Source of the DNA: Neoscytalidium dimidiatum
Lineage: Eukaryota; Ascomycota; Dothideomycetes; Botryosphaeriales; Botryosphaeriaceae
Length of the DNA: 64,000 bases
Direction: 5' to 3'
Assembly (NCBI GenBank): GCA_037367355.1
Contig: CM074695.1
Coordinates: 1,736,001-1,800,000, forward strand
In this document: positions 10,830 to 22,498 of the stretch, one piece after another
Numbering within the stretch: the first letter of the stretch is position 1
Layout of the letters: each line of letters starts with the position of its first letter
Translations under genes and position numbers: made by a program
Notes under the pieces: model-generated
Database searches by the model: none
Seen by the model: only the letters and a program-made list of their open reading frames with translations
What the model was told of the DNA's origin: nothing

Positions 10830-12306
10830 GCTGTACGATGGTCTATATCGCGATTGGAGTGAGAAAGAACGCAAAGAAGAGCTAACCTCGGCTTCAACAG
10901 GATGGAGGTTGGTGATGATGTTCAGGTGGTGTATTCGCTTCCTCCCAACGCCGGGGAGGATGCGTTCTTATACGTCCCACTTTATCTACAGAATCTCGTT
11001 ATCTCGCGCTCGCAGCCTGCAGGCTACTGGAGAAATGAGCTCAATGCAGAAGTTCGGTGCTACAGGTATACTGCGGGGACGGTGAAAAATGAGTCAGATC
11101 ATTCGGCATGCCGAACGTCCAAGAAACCGATGGTCGGACCGGCCGGCATCGGTAGATTCGTGTGACCAGTAGTAGGCTCAGATTGGAGTGGGTTTCTCCG
11201 ACGACATGGATGGCAGGAGTAGTGCGTTATTCAGGGCGATTACGTTGAGGGCTCAAGTAAAGCCTTTAGCTACGGTTCGTTTTGATTGACAAAGTACCGA
11301 GAACTGAGATGTACTACTACAGACGAAGGGAGCTTTCGCTCAGAATGGCAATCTTCTCAATTCACGTCCTCTTCTCAAGTACACGTTCTTCTACTTGAAT
11401 GTAAGGTGCTCACCACCAGATCAAGCCTCATAAGCTTAATCACCTAAAAAAACATCCAGTGCCGCATCCGCGTATAAAGCTGCCATCACAAAGACGACCA
11501 AACGCACGATCCACAAAACGACCCGAGGCCTCACCACCTACCGGCTCCGCCCTATTCCAGCACCGGCCCGTTCGGCATCCCGAAAGTCGGTAAGACCGGC
11601 ACTCCTGAACGCCCCAAGCGCCTTGCGTTGCGAGCCACGATCCCTCCCTTCCTTCCCCGATCCATCTCAGCAGCAGCATCCGGGCGCCTGCCCCCTGCTC
11701 TCGCGCCACGCACGGGCAAATATTGGATGTGCAACGGGCGCGGCGCTTACGACGTCAGACCGCCTTCCATCATTTACTCGTCCCGGTGGCAGCACCGGCT
11801 TGGAGGGGCCCTGTCACGGTCTCGGCAGGTGTTGAACGAGTCGCGCTGCGCTGACTGTGATGCATTGGGATCAACGGGGCCCCCTCTCGAGACGGGAAGC
11901 GGGAAGCGACATCGGTGTGGGCCGTGCGCGTCCGCCTGTCTCCGCAGACGGAGATAAGCGGAGAGGGGGAGGATGGATGAGCGATGGGAGCGGGAAACCC
12001 AAGACGACGGGGCGCCGGCCGGATCAACTGGAGTCCCGGAGCCGCCAAGCGATGACGCCGTTGACGCTGCTTTGCTGCTCGAAGCGACAGAAGCCCGGAG
12101 CCCTTTTTCCCACGCCAAGCCCAAAGGCGGTCAGCAACGCGGGGGAGAGCGAGCACGCGCGGGTAAGCTGTCCGTATCCCGAACACCAAGAAACGTATAC
12201 CACGAAAAGAAGCAGCCCTTCCGCCGCGTGCTGCCCACCACCCCTCCAGCGCGTCACCCGCCCAATTGCCTCGTCCGCGGGCCCGAGAATCCGCACACCG
12301 CCCACC
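10830..12306. other. Divergent intergenic region between aminotransferase and SRP19
   Basis: The two flanking genes point away from each other, so both promoters lie in this 1.5 kb. A long plus frame runs from 11857 into the SRP19 coding frame, but before 12307 it has no family resemblance. The sequence just upstream (many CCNCC runs, then CCCACCATGG) looks like a 5' leader. No RNA gene or repeat was seen. Confidence 0.6.
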
Positions 12307-13241
12307 ATGGCGCACCACGCCCGCATCGAGGAGGTCTCCGACAGCGAGCCCGAAGACATGGACCCCTCCGACTTCGATCCGCAGGCCTTCGCCCGCAGCA
12401 TGATGAGCGCCAGCCAAGCCGGCGCATCCTCATCCCCCTCCTCCGCAGGCATCCCCGCCAACTTCAACCCGCAGCTGCAGCCGCAATCGCCCTTTGCCGC
12501 CCAGCAGCGCGCGGCCCAGGCCGAGATGGCGGAGAAGGCGAAGCGCTGGCAGTGCATCTACCCGGTCTACCTGGACGCGTCGCGCACGCGCGCCGAGGGC
12601 CGCCGCGTGGGCCGGGAGCTGGCGGTGCCGAACCCGCTGGCGCGCGAGATGGTGGACGCCGTCGCCGCGCTGGGGCTCACCCAGGTCGTCTTCGAGCCCG
12701 GCAAGACGCATCCCAAGGACTGGAGCAACCCGGGCCGGGTCAGGGTGCTGGTCAAGGACGAGGACGGGAAGCCGGTGCACCCGAAGGTCAAGAACAGTAG
12801 GTCTCTCCTCTTCGAATGTTCCTCCTCTCGCGTCCTACATGTTTCTCGCGTGCTTAACGTCGAGCTTTTCTGGAGGGGTTGTGTATGGTGTTTTTTTCGC
12901 CAATTGATTCTGATGTGCCCGATGCAGAGCACCACCTCTACAACCTCGTCGCCGCCTACCTCAAGGAGCACCCCACGACGGAGGAATCGCCCATGCGCCT
13001 GCGCATCCAGGGCGTACCGCCGCCCAAGGAACTCAAGCCCCCGGCCGTCCCGCGCGGCTGGAAGATCAACCCCATCGTGCCGCTGCATTCACCCGCACTG
13101 AGTGGCGGCGGCGTCAGCGAGAACTTGTTCAAGGATATGATGGCCGAGATGCAGGGCGAGGTGCCCGGTTCCGGCAACGCCAGCGACAGCGGCGCCGGTG
13201 GCGGCAAGAAGAAGAAGGACAAGAAGAAGGGCAAGGCTTGA
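12307..13241 (+). CDS. SEC65: Signal recognition particle 19 kDa subunit (SRP19/Sec65)
   Basis: Two exons, 12307-12796 and 12928-13241, with a 131-nt intron (GTAGGT...GCAG); 267 aa. Residues 1-72 are an acidic, Ser/Pro/Gln-rich extension. The SRP19 fold follows: RWQCIYPVYLDASRTRAEGRRV, then AVPNPLAREMVDAV, then VFEPGKTHPKDWSNPGRVRVLVK, and KHHLYNLVAAYLKEHP across the splice. The tail is lysine-rich (GGGKKKKDKKKGKA), as usual for RNA-binding SRP19 proteins. It binds SRP RNA helices and promotes SRP54 loading, so it acts in co-translational targeting to the ER. The ATG sits in a strong context (ACCATGG). It is longer than the animal protein (about 144 aa) because of the extensions, which is typical of fungi. 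Confidence 0.95.
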
Positions 13242-14676
13242 AGAAAGGAAGAGGACTACGGGATAGCAAGGGAACAGAAGAATCGCGTCGATCCATTGGC
13301 TATAGAAGGTGGCGGGTAAGGCTTAGCGAAGAATATGGGAAGAGTGGGGGGTGTTTTCCTGGAGTTTTGGGGAAATAGGTGGCATTCACCACTCCATGTG
13401 ATTCCCGTTTCCGCGGCTTCCATTCTTGCATTGGTATCGGCGCTTCTTTACCGGCTCTCCTCGGGGAATTCCTATTCTGGGTCAATTTTACGACGCATGT
13501 GCGAGCTGCATCGTGCCGCTTGCTGGGCTGCATGGGTGGGTTATGCAGCCCTAAGAAAGGCGATCTACGTCGGCGAGACGTAAACCGGATGTCGGGAACG
13601 CATCACACCATATTAACCAGTGTTTAAAAAAAGATAATAATGCTCTCGACCGCCGCCGCGGGGGCTGCGGGCCGTGCCTTGTGATGTTCCGCATGCATAA
13701 GTGAGGGTCCATGGGAAGCTAAGCGTCGGCCTTATCTGGGCCGGAGTGACTGCCTCGAAAAGGCAGGTGTGTATGTGCGTGTGGTCGTGGCTGGCCACCT
13801 TGTGTTGACTACATGTCGACTTCGTGAGTGTAGTATCAGGCCGCCGGTACGCCGGTGAGGACTGGTGATGCGCGTTCGTGATGGTAGTTGTGGCGGTGAA
13901 GTGAAGGGTCGCCGTGTTCCGAAGAGCAAACCACTTCGCCCTTGAGCTGGGCAGGTGTGACCAACGTCTGACGGAAGGCCTTGTGAAGCAGTCTCCCAAG
14001 CGCGATATTCTGCAACATTTTGTTGGCTCCCGTAGATTTTTGACAAACTTGAGAGAAACGTCTTCCGGAAAACCAGGAACCATCGGGTCCCACGTCAAAC
14101 TAAGATGCCCCTGACGAAGATGAATAACACGACCTATTCATGACTAGCTCGCTGGATAGCAGAAGAGTTGACTCTTCGGTGCGTAGTTGGATTTCTAGAA
14201 GCTGTGTACATCACGCTATTCACGGCTCAGGGGCAGTTGAAGCAGATGTCCGGACGGCTACTTCAAATCCGTACGCGGAGGCACTCTTCGTCCACCGTAC
14301 AGGAACGGTGATGGAACGAGCTACGTCGAAGCAACAACCATGTCCAGGAGACTGTGCGCATTCGCCAGTCCTCATCTTCGCAATAAATGATCGTGAATGG
14401 ATACTGTGTAAGGGAGCTCAGATGGTCGTCAAAATGAGTCTCATTCAGTTGTGGCTCTAGCATCTCAATAGGGAAGCACACTCGTCATTATTCTTTTCCT
14501 TCCCTCAAAGCTCTCCGGAAGCCTCACAAATAGTCATCTCAGATATCCTCCGTCCGCGATACCTCTCCTAAACCTTAACCCAAAACCCAAGATGAAAGAA
14601 GAAATGGGGAGAATAAAAACTACACTCTCAACCCCTTCCACCTAGACCAGTAGGCGGGCCACCACTCTTAGGTGCT
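13242..14676. other. Convergent intergenic region, no gene seen
   Basis: This lies between the 3' ends of SRP19 (plus) and the aspartic protease (minus). Open frames are short and unrelated to any family I recognise. It presumably holds both 3' UTRs; nothing else is visible. Confidence 0.6.
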
Positions 14677-16931
14677 TCACTGAGCAGTGGAGTTCGAAGC
14701 GCCCGAAGAAGTAGCCTGCTGCGCCCAGCCCAGACGGGGGGTGGTGCCGCTAGCGTCGAAGACGACGTACTGGCCCTTAAGGAAGATGTCGCCGACGATG
14801 GAGAAGCCGATGCCGTCGTCACGCTGGATGCCGCCGAAGCAGGTGCTGCCCGAGGCCGGGGCGTAGTTGACGTAAGAGCCGGGGATAGTGCGCTTCTGGC
14901 CCGCGATGATGAGCGAGAACTCGGGCAGGTCGGTGGAGCAGTCGAAGACGTAACCGCCGTAGCTGGAGCTGTACTGCGCGCCCTGCACCTGCTCGTAGTA
15001 GGCGGAGACGACGTCACGAGGCAGGTACAGGAGGGTGGTGCCAGTGTCGGCGATAGCGTCAATGCTGGCCGTCTGGGTGGCGCCCGAGCCGACAGCGTAG
15101 CCGTCCGGGGTGAACTCCCAGAAACCGTTGGTGGTCTGGACGTCGGTATAGACGATGTCGCCTGTGTACTTGGTCTCGTCGATCCATCCAAAATCGTACG
15201 ACTTCGTGATTATCAGCCAATTAAGCTCTGTAGAGAGATTTTGGGGTGTTGTTTGAAGTGGTAGTGATTGGGGATGGGGGCTGATTGTTAACTTACACCG
15301 GCCTCGCCCTTCTTCAGGGTAACAGCGAAGAGCTTCTTGGCGAGCGAGTCGCCGACGGTATCGAAGAAGGTCTTCTGCGACTCGGGCTTGACAGTGTTGA
15401 TGTCGCTGAAGGCAAGGCCGAGCAGGCCATCGTTGTCGGTGTCCTGGGTGAAGGCGGAGGACACAGAGGTGGCAGCCTCAACGGCCTGCGAGGTAGCAGT
15501 GACACCACCAACGACGACCTTATCGGCGTAAACAGTACCAGCAGCACCAGAGCCGTCACCGTAGGAGATGTCCCAAGAGTAGCCCTGCTTCTCGGTGCCG
15601 GACTTGGTGGGGTCGTAGACTGCATGGCCGGTCTGCTCGCTCTGGGCCATAAGGGTAGAGAAGACCCAACTACAAGTTTGTTAGCGTTCTGCACGCATGA
15701 TATGACTGCCGCCCAATTTCCTGGACATCACAGAGGTACAACAGGAAGAGGTGTGACGAGGTGTTTGCTGGAGGGAACCAAAAAGGAAGATGTCTCAGGC
15801 CGCGAGCCGAGAAGGGCAAGCATGTGCCTGGGACGGAGGCTGACGAAGCACATGTTGCCGCCACCACGACGGCCCCACCGCCTCAGCCCCGCTCATGTTT
15901 GCAACGCGCCCTGCGGCGAGGCAACGAGTGGACCAGGGGTGCCGTTGGATATTGAAACGGACGGCAACGATGCTGCGTTCCCGGCAGAATTCGTCGCCTC
16001 TCGTTCTCTTTTCCGTGTGCATAAGTGCTGTCGTCATCCATGTCCCCTGCCTGCAGCCGCACCCTGGACGCACAGACAGCGCATGCCGAAGCGCGCTGCA
16101 GCCACAGCGGCAGTGGCGTGGGTGCCGCGTAGGTGTTTGCGAGGGATGTTTCAAGAAGCAGAGCGCGCGGCGCAGTGCCAGCGCGGCACTGCAGGCTCGC
16201 GGGTTGCAGGTTGAAACGGAGTGGGGACTGGAGATGGACAAGAGAAATCAAGCCCAAACAAGGCGGTCCAAGCGCGAAACGACGCTTGGCGGGGCGCTGG
16301 AGCCAGCCCCGATCCGCGCTCGTGTGCATGAATTCTGCAGGGGTCGGCTACAGCTGTCGCCCCGGCTCGATCCCAAGAACCGCACGCATGAACGGTGCAG
16401 GGGACGACGTGGTGTCCGCACAGAACGGGAGTGTCTGTGAAACGCCGGAAAGACGTTGAGAGAGCAAGGGAGCGTGCCATTGGGGGATTTTCGCCGTTGT
16501 GCTTGGCAGAATCGCCAGAAAAGGAAAAAATGGGGTACTCACAGATCAGCAGAACCCTAGAGCCAGAGGTTAGCCGTGAGATCTTCACCGCAATCACCGG
16601 GCGTACTTACAGTGTCGAAGTCCAGCTGAAGCTCGGTGCCGCCGACAGTAACTGGAGTAAGGTACAGCGAGTCGTACTCGTCTTCGGGCGTAGTGACGAC
16701 GGTGCCGGTGACGGCGGCGGCGGCGGCAGACTGGACGTCGCTCGGAGCAGTGCCCCTGTACTTGTTGTAGACCTTGGCCATCTGGATGGGACCGTTCTTC
16801 CTGACGGTACCGCGGAGGACCTGGTTGAAGCTGAAGGTGTCGCGCTTCTGAATCGACTTGAGGTCAACTGGGCTAGCCAGCGTGACGCTCATGAGCGCCG
16901 CCAGGGCGGTGACAGACCGGAGCAAAGGCAT
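14677..16931 (-). CDS. Secreted pepsin-type aspartic protease (aspergillopepsin-like, family A1)
   Basis: Four exons: 16931-16611, 16556-16543 (14 nt), 15669-15297 and 15201-14677; 410 aa, as expected for family A1. A signal peptide (about residues 1-20, ending TLAS) is followed by a propeptide with a dibasic Lys-Arg near residue 30. The first catalytic motif is split over three exons. Exon 1 ends at the Asp106-Thr of DFDT, the microexon encodes GSAD plus two bases of Leu, and exon 3 continues WVFS. The second catalytic Asp288 is in [13 protein letters not shown]. The flap region ([14 protein letters not shown]) and the Cys pair around CSTDLPEF and STCFGG are present. Intron 2 is 873 nt, an outlier in this window. 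A TATAAA lies about 90 bp upstream. The expected role is acid extracellular protein digestion; three HGATAA sites further upstream would fit nitrogen control. Confidence 0.93.
15670..16542 (-). other. 873-nt intron 2 of the aspartic protease
   Basis: It is bounded by a GTGAGT donor after the 14-nt microexon and a TTGTAG acceptor before TTGGGTC. Both junctions are forced by the conserved DTGSADLWVF motif, so the intron is well supported although unusually long. Open frames inside it on both strands match nothing I know. It is GC-rich like the surrounding intergenic DNA. Confidence 0.85.
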
Positions 16932-19897
16932 CGTGACTGAAGAAAGGAAACCGAAAAGATGAAGAGGAACTGTGAGGTACGGAGAGCAATGTAGCCCATG
17001 GCCAGTGGATGACAAGCCGCTTTATAGATGCACAGCATAGGGCCGGGAGTCCCCCCCATGAGCAGTCTGGCGGGCAGCAGTAAGATCGACAAGATCCACA
17101 ATCACAGTTTACAGCCACTCACGGGCGGTGGAGCAGCAGCAGCCACCCGTCCCCAGGAAAGGGCTCGGCGTGCGTCTTGGTGCAGCGGAAAGCACGTTGA
17201 AGCTTTCTCGAGACCTGCTCGATTGGGCGGTACGTCCGGCTTCGTGCGCCTCTAGCCGGCCCAGAATGCACGCCATATGCAGGACTTGGGTACATGGGTG
17301 GCACTGCTGGGAGGTCCTTCATCGTGGTGGACGACACCGCAGGGTCGGCGCTACCCAGGGCAAAAAAATTCGCCATCAGTTGCGCCGGGCGGGCATAGGC
17401 CGGCGGCTTGGGGGCGGCAGCTCAACTGCCTGTTTCAAACAGGCGGCTCCACGCGTGGTGTTCGGACGCGGCCGGCGTCGGACATTAGGAGGTCGATCGG
17501 CCCTGTCTCGTGAGTGCGCATGGCGCTCTGGCGATAGGGCAGTGCAGTTTGTTTCATCCGATTGGGGCGTCAAGGGAAATGCGCAGAACAGCGCAAGCGA
17601 ATGTATCAGGCGCGTCAGACAAAGAAACAGCGTGCGTGGCGCGCGACTGCAGCTCTGCTCTGGCGCCGTGGCCGTTCACTGTTCTGGCGTGCGCTGTCCC
17701 ATGCCGGGCGTGATAAGGGATGGTGTTAAGCTTTGCCAAAGGCGGCGCCATCTGCAGCGATCCGCCGCCCAGCGCCAAGAGCAAACAGTCCCCGAGCAGG
17801 CAGTGGAGGGGCGTGATGGAAGCTGGACGCCTGGCAGGGTGCCTGCGTTGGGCGTGGGGTTCGGATAATCGATAACCTCCACTCCAACAGGCCGTGACGT
17901 CGGCCGGAGAGCGGTGACCACGGGGAGCAGTCACACTGCGCAGGCTGCGGTCCCGCCGGCGCGCAGCGCGCCAGCGAAGCGCCTGATGCCTGCGCGCGCT
18001 CCGGGCGGCCATGCCGGGCAGACATGCGAGAGAAGGACAACCGGAGCACGCAACGCGCACGCATCATCGACAACACCAATGCACGCAGCCCGTGCGCTGG
18101 GTGACAGCCGTCGAACCGTCGGCCAACGGCTGGATTCCTGAGGCGTAGCTGCGGCGGCGAAGACGTGGCCGCCTCCTTCATCTCGACGGGCCGCCAATGG
18201 AGACTGTCGCGTCGCATTGATTGAGGCATCCTGGCGTCGCGGCCACCGAGATTGGCTTAGGCGGCCAGGGAGTTTGTCATGGTGTCCTGGAATCGTGGTC
18301 GTGTGGCCTCCTGATAAGGCCGCTGGAGCTGCCGGCTTCCACGATGGCGCGATGGGTGTGCACCGAGTCGGTCTGCAAGGCGAGGGGAAGGAGAGGCGCG
18401 CGAGCGTCGTTGATTCGAAGTTTTTTGCCTTTGGGTTGTGTCGATCTTCCGCAACCTTGAGCGCTCGCATCAAGTTAATCTGGAGCCCAGCCAACCAGCG
18501 CCCGCCATCTGCCGTTCCGCTCGCCGAACCAAGCTGCAGAGTGCTCGTTGCCCGATGCGGCAGGTGGATAATGCGCCGTGGAGCTGTGAAAGCGGAGAAC
18601 AGCACAAGCTCCGCCACAGCGAAGAGAAGCTCTCACGGCTCTCTGCCCAAGGTCTTGTGCCGCGATTCAAGCTTGCTGCACCATCCTTGGTGCCCTTGGC
18701 CGCATGATACTGCAAGCCGGGTGCTTGCACTGCTCTCTGGATCGTCGAATGGCAGTCAGCTGCATCACGGGCTGCCTCTGTCCACCCGTGGCCTGTTGCC
18801 GGGACGGTCGGCAGCAGTCAACTGAGATAAGGCCATCGCTCGTTCCGGAGCGTCGACTCAGCGCTCGAGTTGGCCGGGTGGACATGTTGGTGGCCCTCAC
18901 ATGTTTGTGCTGCGCTGCGTTGAGCTGCGCCATGGTGCTGTGCCACCCAGACTGACCCAGCGCGCCAAGCAGCTCCACCACAGGCACCACTCTCATCCGT
19001 CGAATATAGCTACCATTTTAGTACCCGACCCTCCGTGGAGCGCTCACAAAGCTTGGTACCCTCCTTTTAGTGGTGGGCCCTCATCTCGCGCTCTCCGAGA
19101 CAGCTCTTGGCGCCAGGCACCGTCCGCCTACCCGGCCGCGCTCCGCTGTTCGACGTGGGCCAAGCACGGAAGAAGGAGGCTGCTAGTGTTGCAGCCGTTG
19201 GTAGACAAAAGCAGATCTTTCCCATCCTTCCGCTTCTCACACTATGCTATACGAAGTGCCGTCCCAAAAGTCTCACCTTGCAATCGATCGTTCGTCGGCC
19301 ACACCGGCTGCTGAATGCTGAACAGGGTACCGCCCTACTGCACAATTCCCTGGTTCTTGTTTTGCTCTTGTCCACTATCACAACTAGCGAGTAATGGTCC
19401 CACAGTATCGCAGCTCGCCCATGTCGAGAACCCGGCTCTTGCCAACACTCCTCGATCACGGCAGAAGTCTGTGCATGGGTCAATCGCTCGACGCTCCAGG
19501 ACCAGGATTCGTCCTGCCTTGCGAGGCAATGATCCAACATTCACCAAGTTCACGAGCAACGTTTTCTTGACATCCTGACCGAGCCATGCATGTGCGGCAA
19601 TAAATCCGCCGAAATCCGGTCGCACGTGGATCGCGCGATTTGTATCAGACCCTGGGCCGCGGATTGGAAGGAGAAGCGGATGTGACAGCAAACTTTGAAC
19701 ATGTTGCTTGATTTGGTATCTGTTGTGAGCCGATGAAAGACAAAGGACGCCTATTGATGGCGACTCGCGGCTTATCCCTAAGCCATTACTAACCTTACGT
19801 GCATTTACAAGGGAAAACGCCAACGTCTACCGGCCATGTCTCCTCTCTGGGCATCTTGAAACAAAGAGGAAAGAAGGATCCGTGGTATCGAGCTAAA
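16932..19897. other. 3.0 kb gene-free stretch upstream of the protease
   Basis: It separates the protease start from the DBP6 stop, both on minus. The longest frame (17128-17868, plus) reads as an Arg/Gly/Ala-rich translation without domains and is not supported. HGATAA motifs, possible AreA-type sites, occur on plus at 17711-17716, 18312-18317 and 18825-18830. A TATA box lies at 17021-17026. No RNA gene or transposon terminus was recognised. Confidence 0.6.
17021..17026 (-). promoter_or_regulatory. TATA box of the aspartic protease
   Basis: TATAAA on the minus strand (in CATCTATAAAGC), 90-95 bp before the protease ATG at 16931. This is the usual spacing for TATA-driven secreted-enzyme genes in filamentous fungi. 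Motif and position only; not tested. Confidence 0.6.
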
Positions 19898-22210
19898 TCA
19901 TTCCTCATCTCCGCCTCGCACCTCCTCCTTCAGGGTCTCTAGAGCGCGTTCGTACTGCTCCGTCCTTTCGGGGGTCACTGCGCCTTCAAGCTTCATCCTC
20001 TGAACCTTTCTACTTCCTCTCCTAACGCCTTCCCCTCTGGCTACGACGTTCCAGAACCACCCCGCTTCGGATTTTGTCAGAAACGTCCAAGCCACGCCGT
20101 AGGCACCTGCTCTGGCCGTTCGCCCCACCCTGTGTACATAACTTGTAACGCTGGTAGGAATGTCATAATTGACAATATGCGCAAGATTAGGCAGGTCCAG
20201 ACCTCGCGATGCACGGTCAGATGCAATTAAGATTCGCAGTTTGTTGGCACGGAAAGAGCGCAGAATCCTACGGGAAGCCGATGTTGTGGAAGACTTGGTC
20301 AGTGTTCCAATGGCACTTGCATATGATGGGCAGAGAAGTGAAAGCAAACGCGACAGACGGTTTGCGTTCTCGTTGTTGTGCGTGAAAATGAGGACATTGG
20401 AGACCGGTTCCTGGGTGCCATTCATGGCCACGTCGACAGCTGTCGATGCGTGTTTTGCGTGTTCAGATTCTGGGTCGGACGGTTCAGACTCTGAGGAGTC
20501 TGATGATGCCGATGATTCCAAGTCTGATATCTCTTCTTCTGATTCCGAAGCGTCTGACTCTGAGGAATCAGAATCTTCAGACCCGGATGAAACTGATGAC
20601 GAGTCATCTGAGGCTTGCGACGACGAGTCCGTGTCCGTGTCCGAAGATAAAGCGTCTGATTCCTGTGAGGGAGAGCTAATTTCCATCTTCCCACCACTGG
20701 CACCCTCGGATGCTTGGAAATCCCAGAGAATCTGAGTTTGAAGCAGATGAACTAGGAATAGCGGCTTCTGACTGCCATCCCCAACTGGGATCGTGCATTC
20801 ATCCAAATTTGACGGCATATCATACACTTCTCCTTGAGCGTTATGACCAGCCGATCCCTCCGTGCCTTCAGCGACCACAAGTGTCGGTCGCCGAAGCTTG
20901 AGAGCGCTGAGTTTGCTCAAGTCCCGTGTCATCGTAGCAGACAGGATGACCTTCCTAACTGATCGCTTCAACGGGGCATACCACATTGCTGACAAGATTT
21001 TCTCCCTAGCACTCATCTCTTCATAGGTCTTTTCCTTCTCCAATGCCTTCATGACTGTTTCGGCCCATCCTTGGAAGCTCTGGTCGAGCAAGCGATCAGC
21101 CTCATCAATGACCAACCATTCGACATCGTCCAGATGAAATCCTCTTGTGTGCCGCACGTGCTCAACAAGTCGACCGGGTGTGCAGATCAGAACGTCAACT
21201 TTAGACTCATACTGAGGGACGTGACCCGGCAGCAAATCCAAAACGTCTTCCGAATAATCATCATCCACACCCCATCCATTCCAAAGTCGATCTCTTGCCT
21301 TCGCGTTTAGCTTGCTCCACTCTTGCGGGTCGTGTTTCTGTCTCTTCTTGATGAGCATGTCCTGCTCCACAGAAAACGCATGATTTCCCGTGGCCGTCCC
21401 GATTTTTAACCCGCTGCCGACAGCGCAGAGCTCGGCTGCCTCGCGCACTTGGGCCACAAGCTCACGTGTTGGCACGACGATGATTCCACGTAGCTTCGTT
21501 GTTGTGCGGTGGCGCATGCTTTCAACCATCGGGAGTAAATATGCCAGCGTCTTTCCAGAGCCGGTTGCAGCGGACACGCACACATCAGCCACGCTTGCCG
21601 ACCCACCCGGAAGAAGGAGGGGTAACACAACCGATTGAACTGCAAAAGCTTCTTCGTATCCTTTGCTCTTCAGGTGACGGACCAATCTTGGATCTATGTT
21701 GAGCTCATCGAAGGGCTTTTTAGTGCTAGCTGGCGCGACAATGGGCTCGGTGAGCCAAGACGGAAGAGACGAAAACTTAGGTTCATACGGCGCTTCGGGG
21801 ACAGACTCTGGCTGCGGGAGTGGTACGAGGTCTATAAAGAATCAGTAATGGTGCAAGACGCGGCCGTGCGTGCCCAACTTGCCATGCAATTCGAGTTCTT
21901 CGCGGGGCTCTGTCTCCTCCGCTGACGGTTCCTTTGATTTCAATCTTTCGGCAATCTTGGTTGACCTCTCGAACTTCGAAAGCACAGACTTGTGCTTCTT
22001 GAGCACAGCGTCCTCATCCTCCTCGGTGGTGACATCCTGTACTTCGGTCCTCTTTCGCTTTTTCGACCGCTTTTCTCTCTTTTCCGATGCGGGCGTTGGC
22101 GCGGGTTCCGGCGAGGACAGCGAAGGCTCGAGTGCCTTTTTGGAAGTGACCGGTGAGGAAGCGGTCGATGCTTTCGGGGGCACGTAGCGGGCGTAGAAGG
22201 GGCCCGGCAT
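19898..22210 (-). CDS. DBP6: DEAD-box ATP-dependent RNA helicase Dbp6 (DDX51 family)
   Basis: Two exons, 22210-21883 and 21831-19898; 753 aa. The 51-nt intron uses a GC donor (G|GCAAGT) and a TATAG acceptor; this join gives ELELHDLVPLPQPES, the expected Dbp6 order. The N-terminus (MPGPFYARYVPP) and a Lys/Arg-rich segment precede the helicase core. Core motifs are Walker A ATGSGKT (198-204), PTREL, CTPGRL, DEAD (352-355), SAT (407-409) and HRVGRTARAG (677-686). Between the two RecA lobes, at about 494-570, lies an insert made almost wholly of Ser, Asp and Glu. Dbp6 acts in the nucleolus in early 60S ribosomal subunit assembly. It shares a 288-bp divergent promoter with GPI3. Confidence 0.93.
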
Positions 22211-22498
22211 TGCTTGCTGCGGAGCTGTTGGGGAGAGTAAAGGTCTTGGGCCAAAATAATTGTCGGCGCGGGCCCTCGTCCTGACCCACCGCGCTGGCCG
22301 CCGCAGAAAGCTTGGCGCGCCGCCCTCGAGCCAACACGGGAGGGCTGGTAGCTACCCTCATCATCCCCAAGCTTCAACATTCTCCCAACCTCGCGGCTGC
22401 CCACCCCGCGGCTGTCTGCCCACTCCTAATTGAATTGAGATGCATGATCAGCCTTCGCAAATTTCTGTTACTACTCGTAACGGAAGAAAGCCTGCAAG
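22211..22498. promoter_or_regulatory. Divergent promoter region DBP6 / GPI3
   Basis: Only 288 bp separate the two start codons, so both promoters and both 5' UTRs must lie here or overlap. No TATA box is obvious, as is usual for fungal housekeeping genes. Confidence 0.6.

Noticed and set aside
11857..12306. Upstream in-frame extension of the SRP19 gene
   Set aside because: No family resemblance before the ATG at 12307, which has a strong context and gives the expected N-terminus.
15895..16440. Nested plus-strand gene inside the protease intron
   Set aside because: 181-codon frame without domains; composition matches the intergenic background.
17128..17868. 246-codon plus frame upstream of the protease
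   Set aside because: Low-complexity Arg/Gly/Ser translation, no recognisable motif, overlapping frames of similar length on both strands.
20169..20735. 188-codon plus frame antisense to DBP6
   Set aside because: It arises from the Ser/Asp-rich codon pattern of the DBP6 insert read on the other strand.
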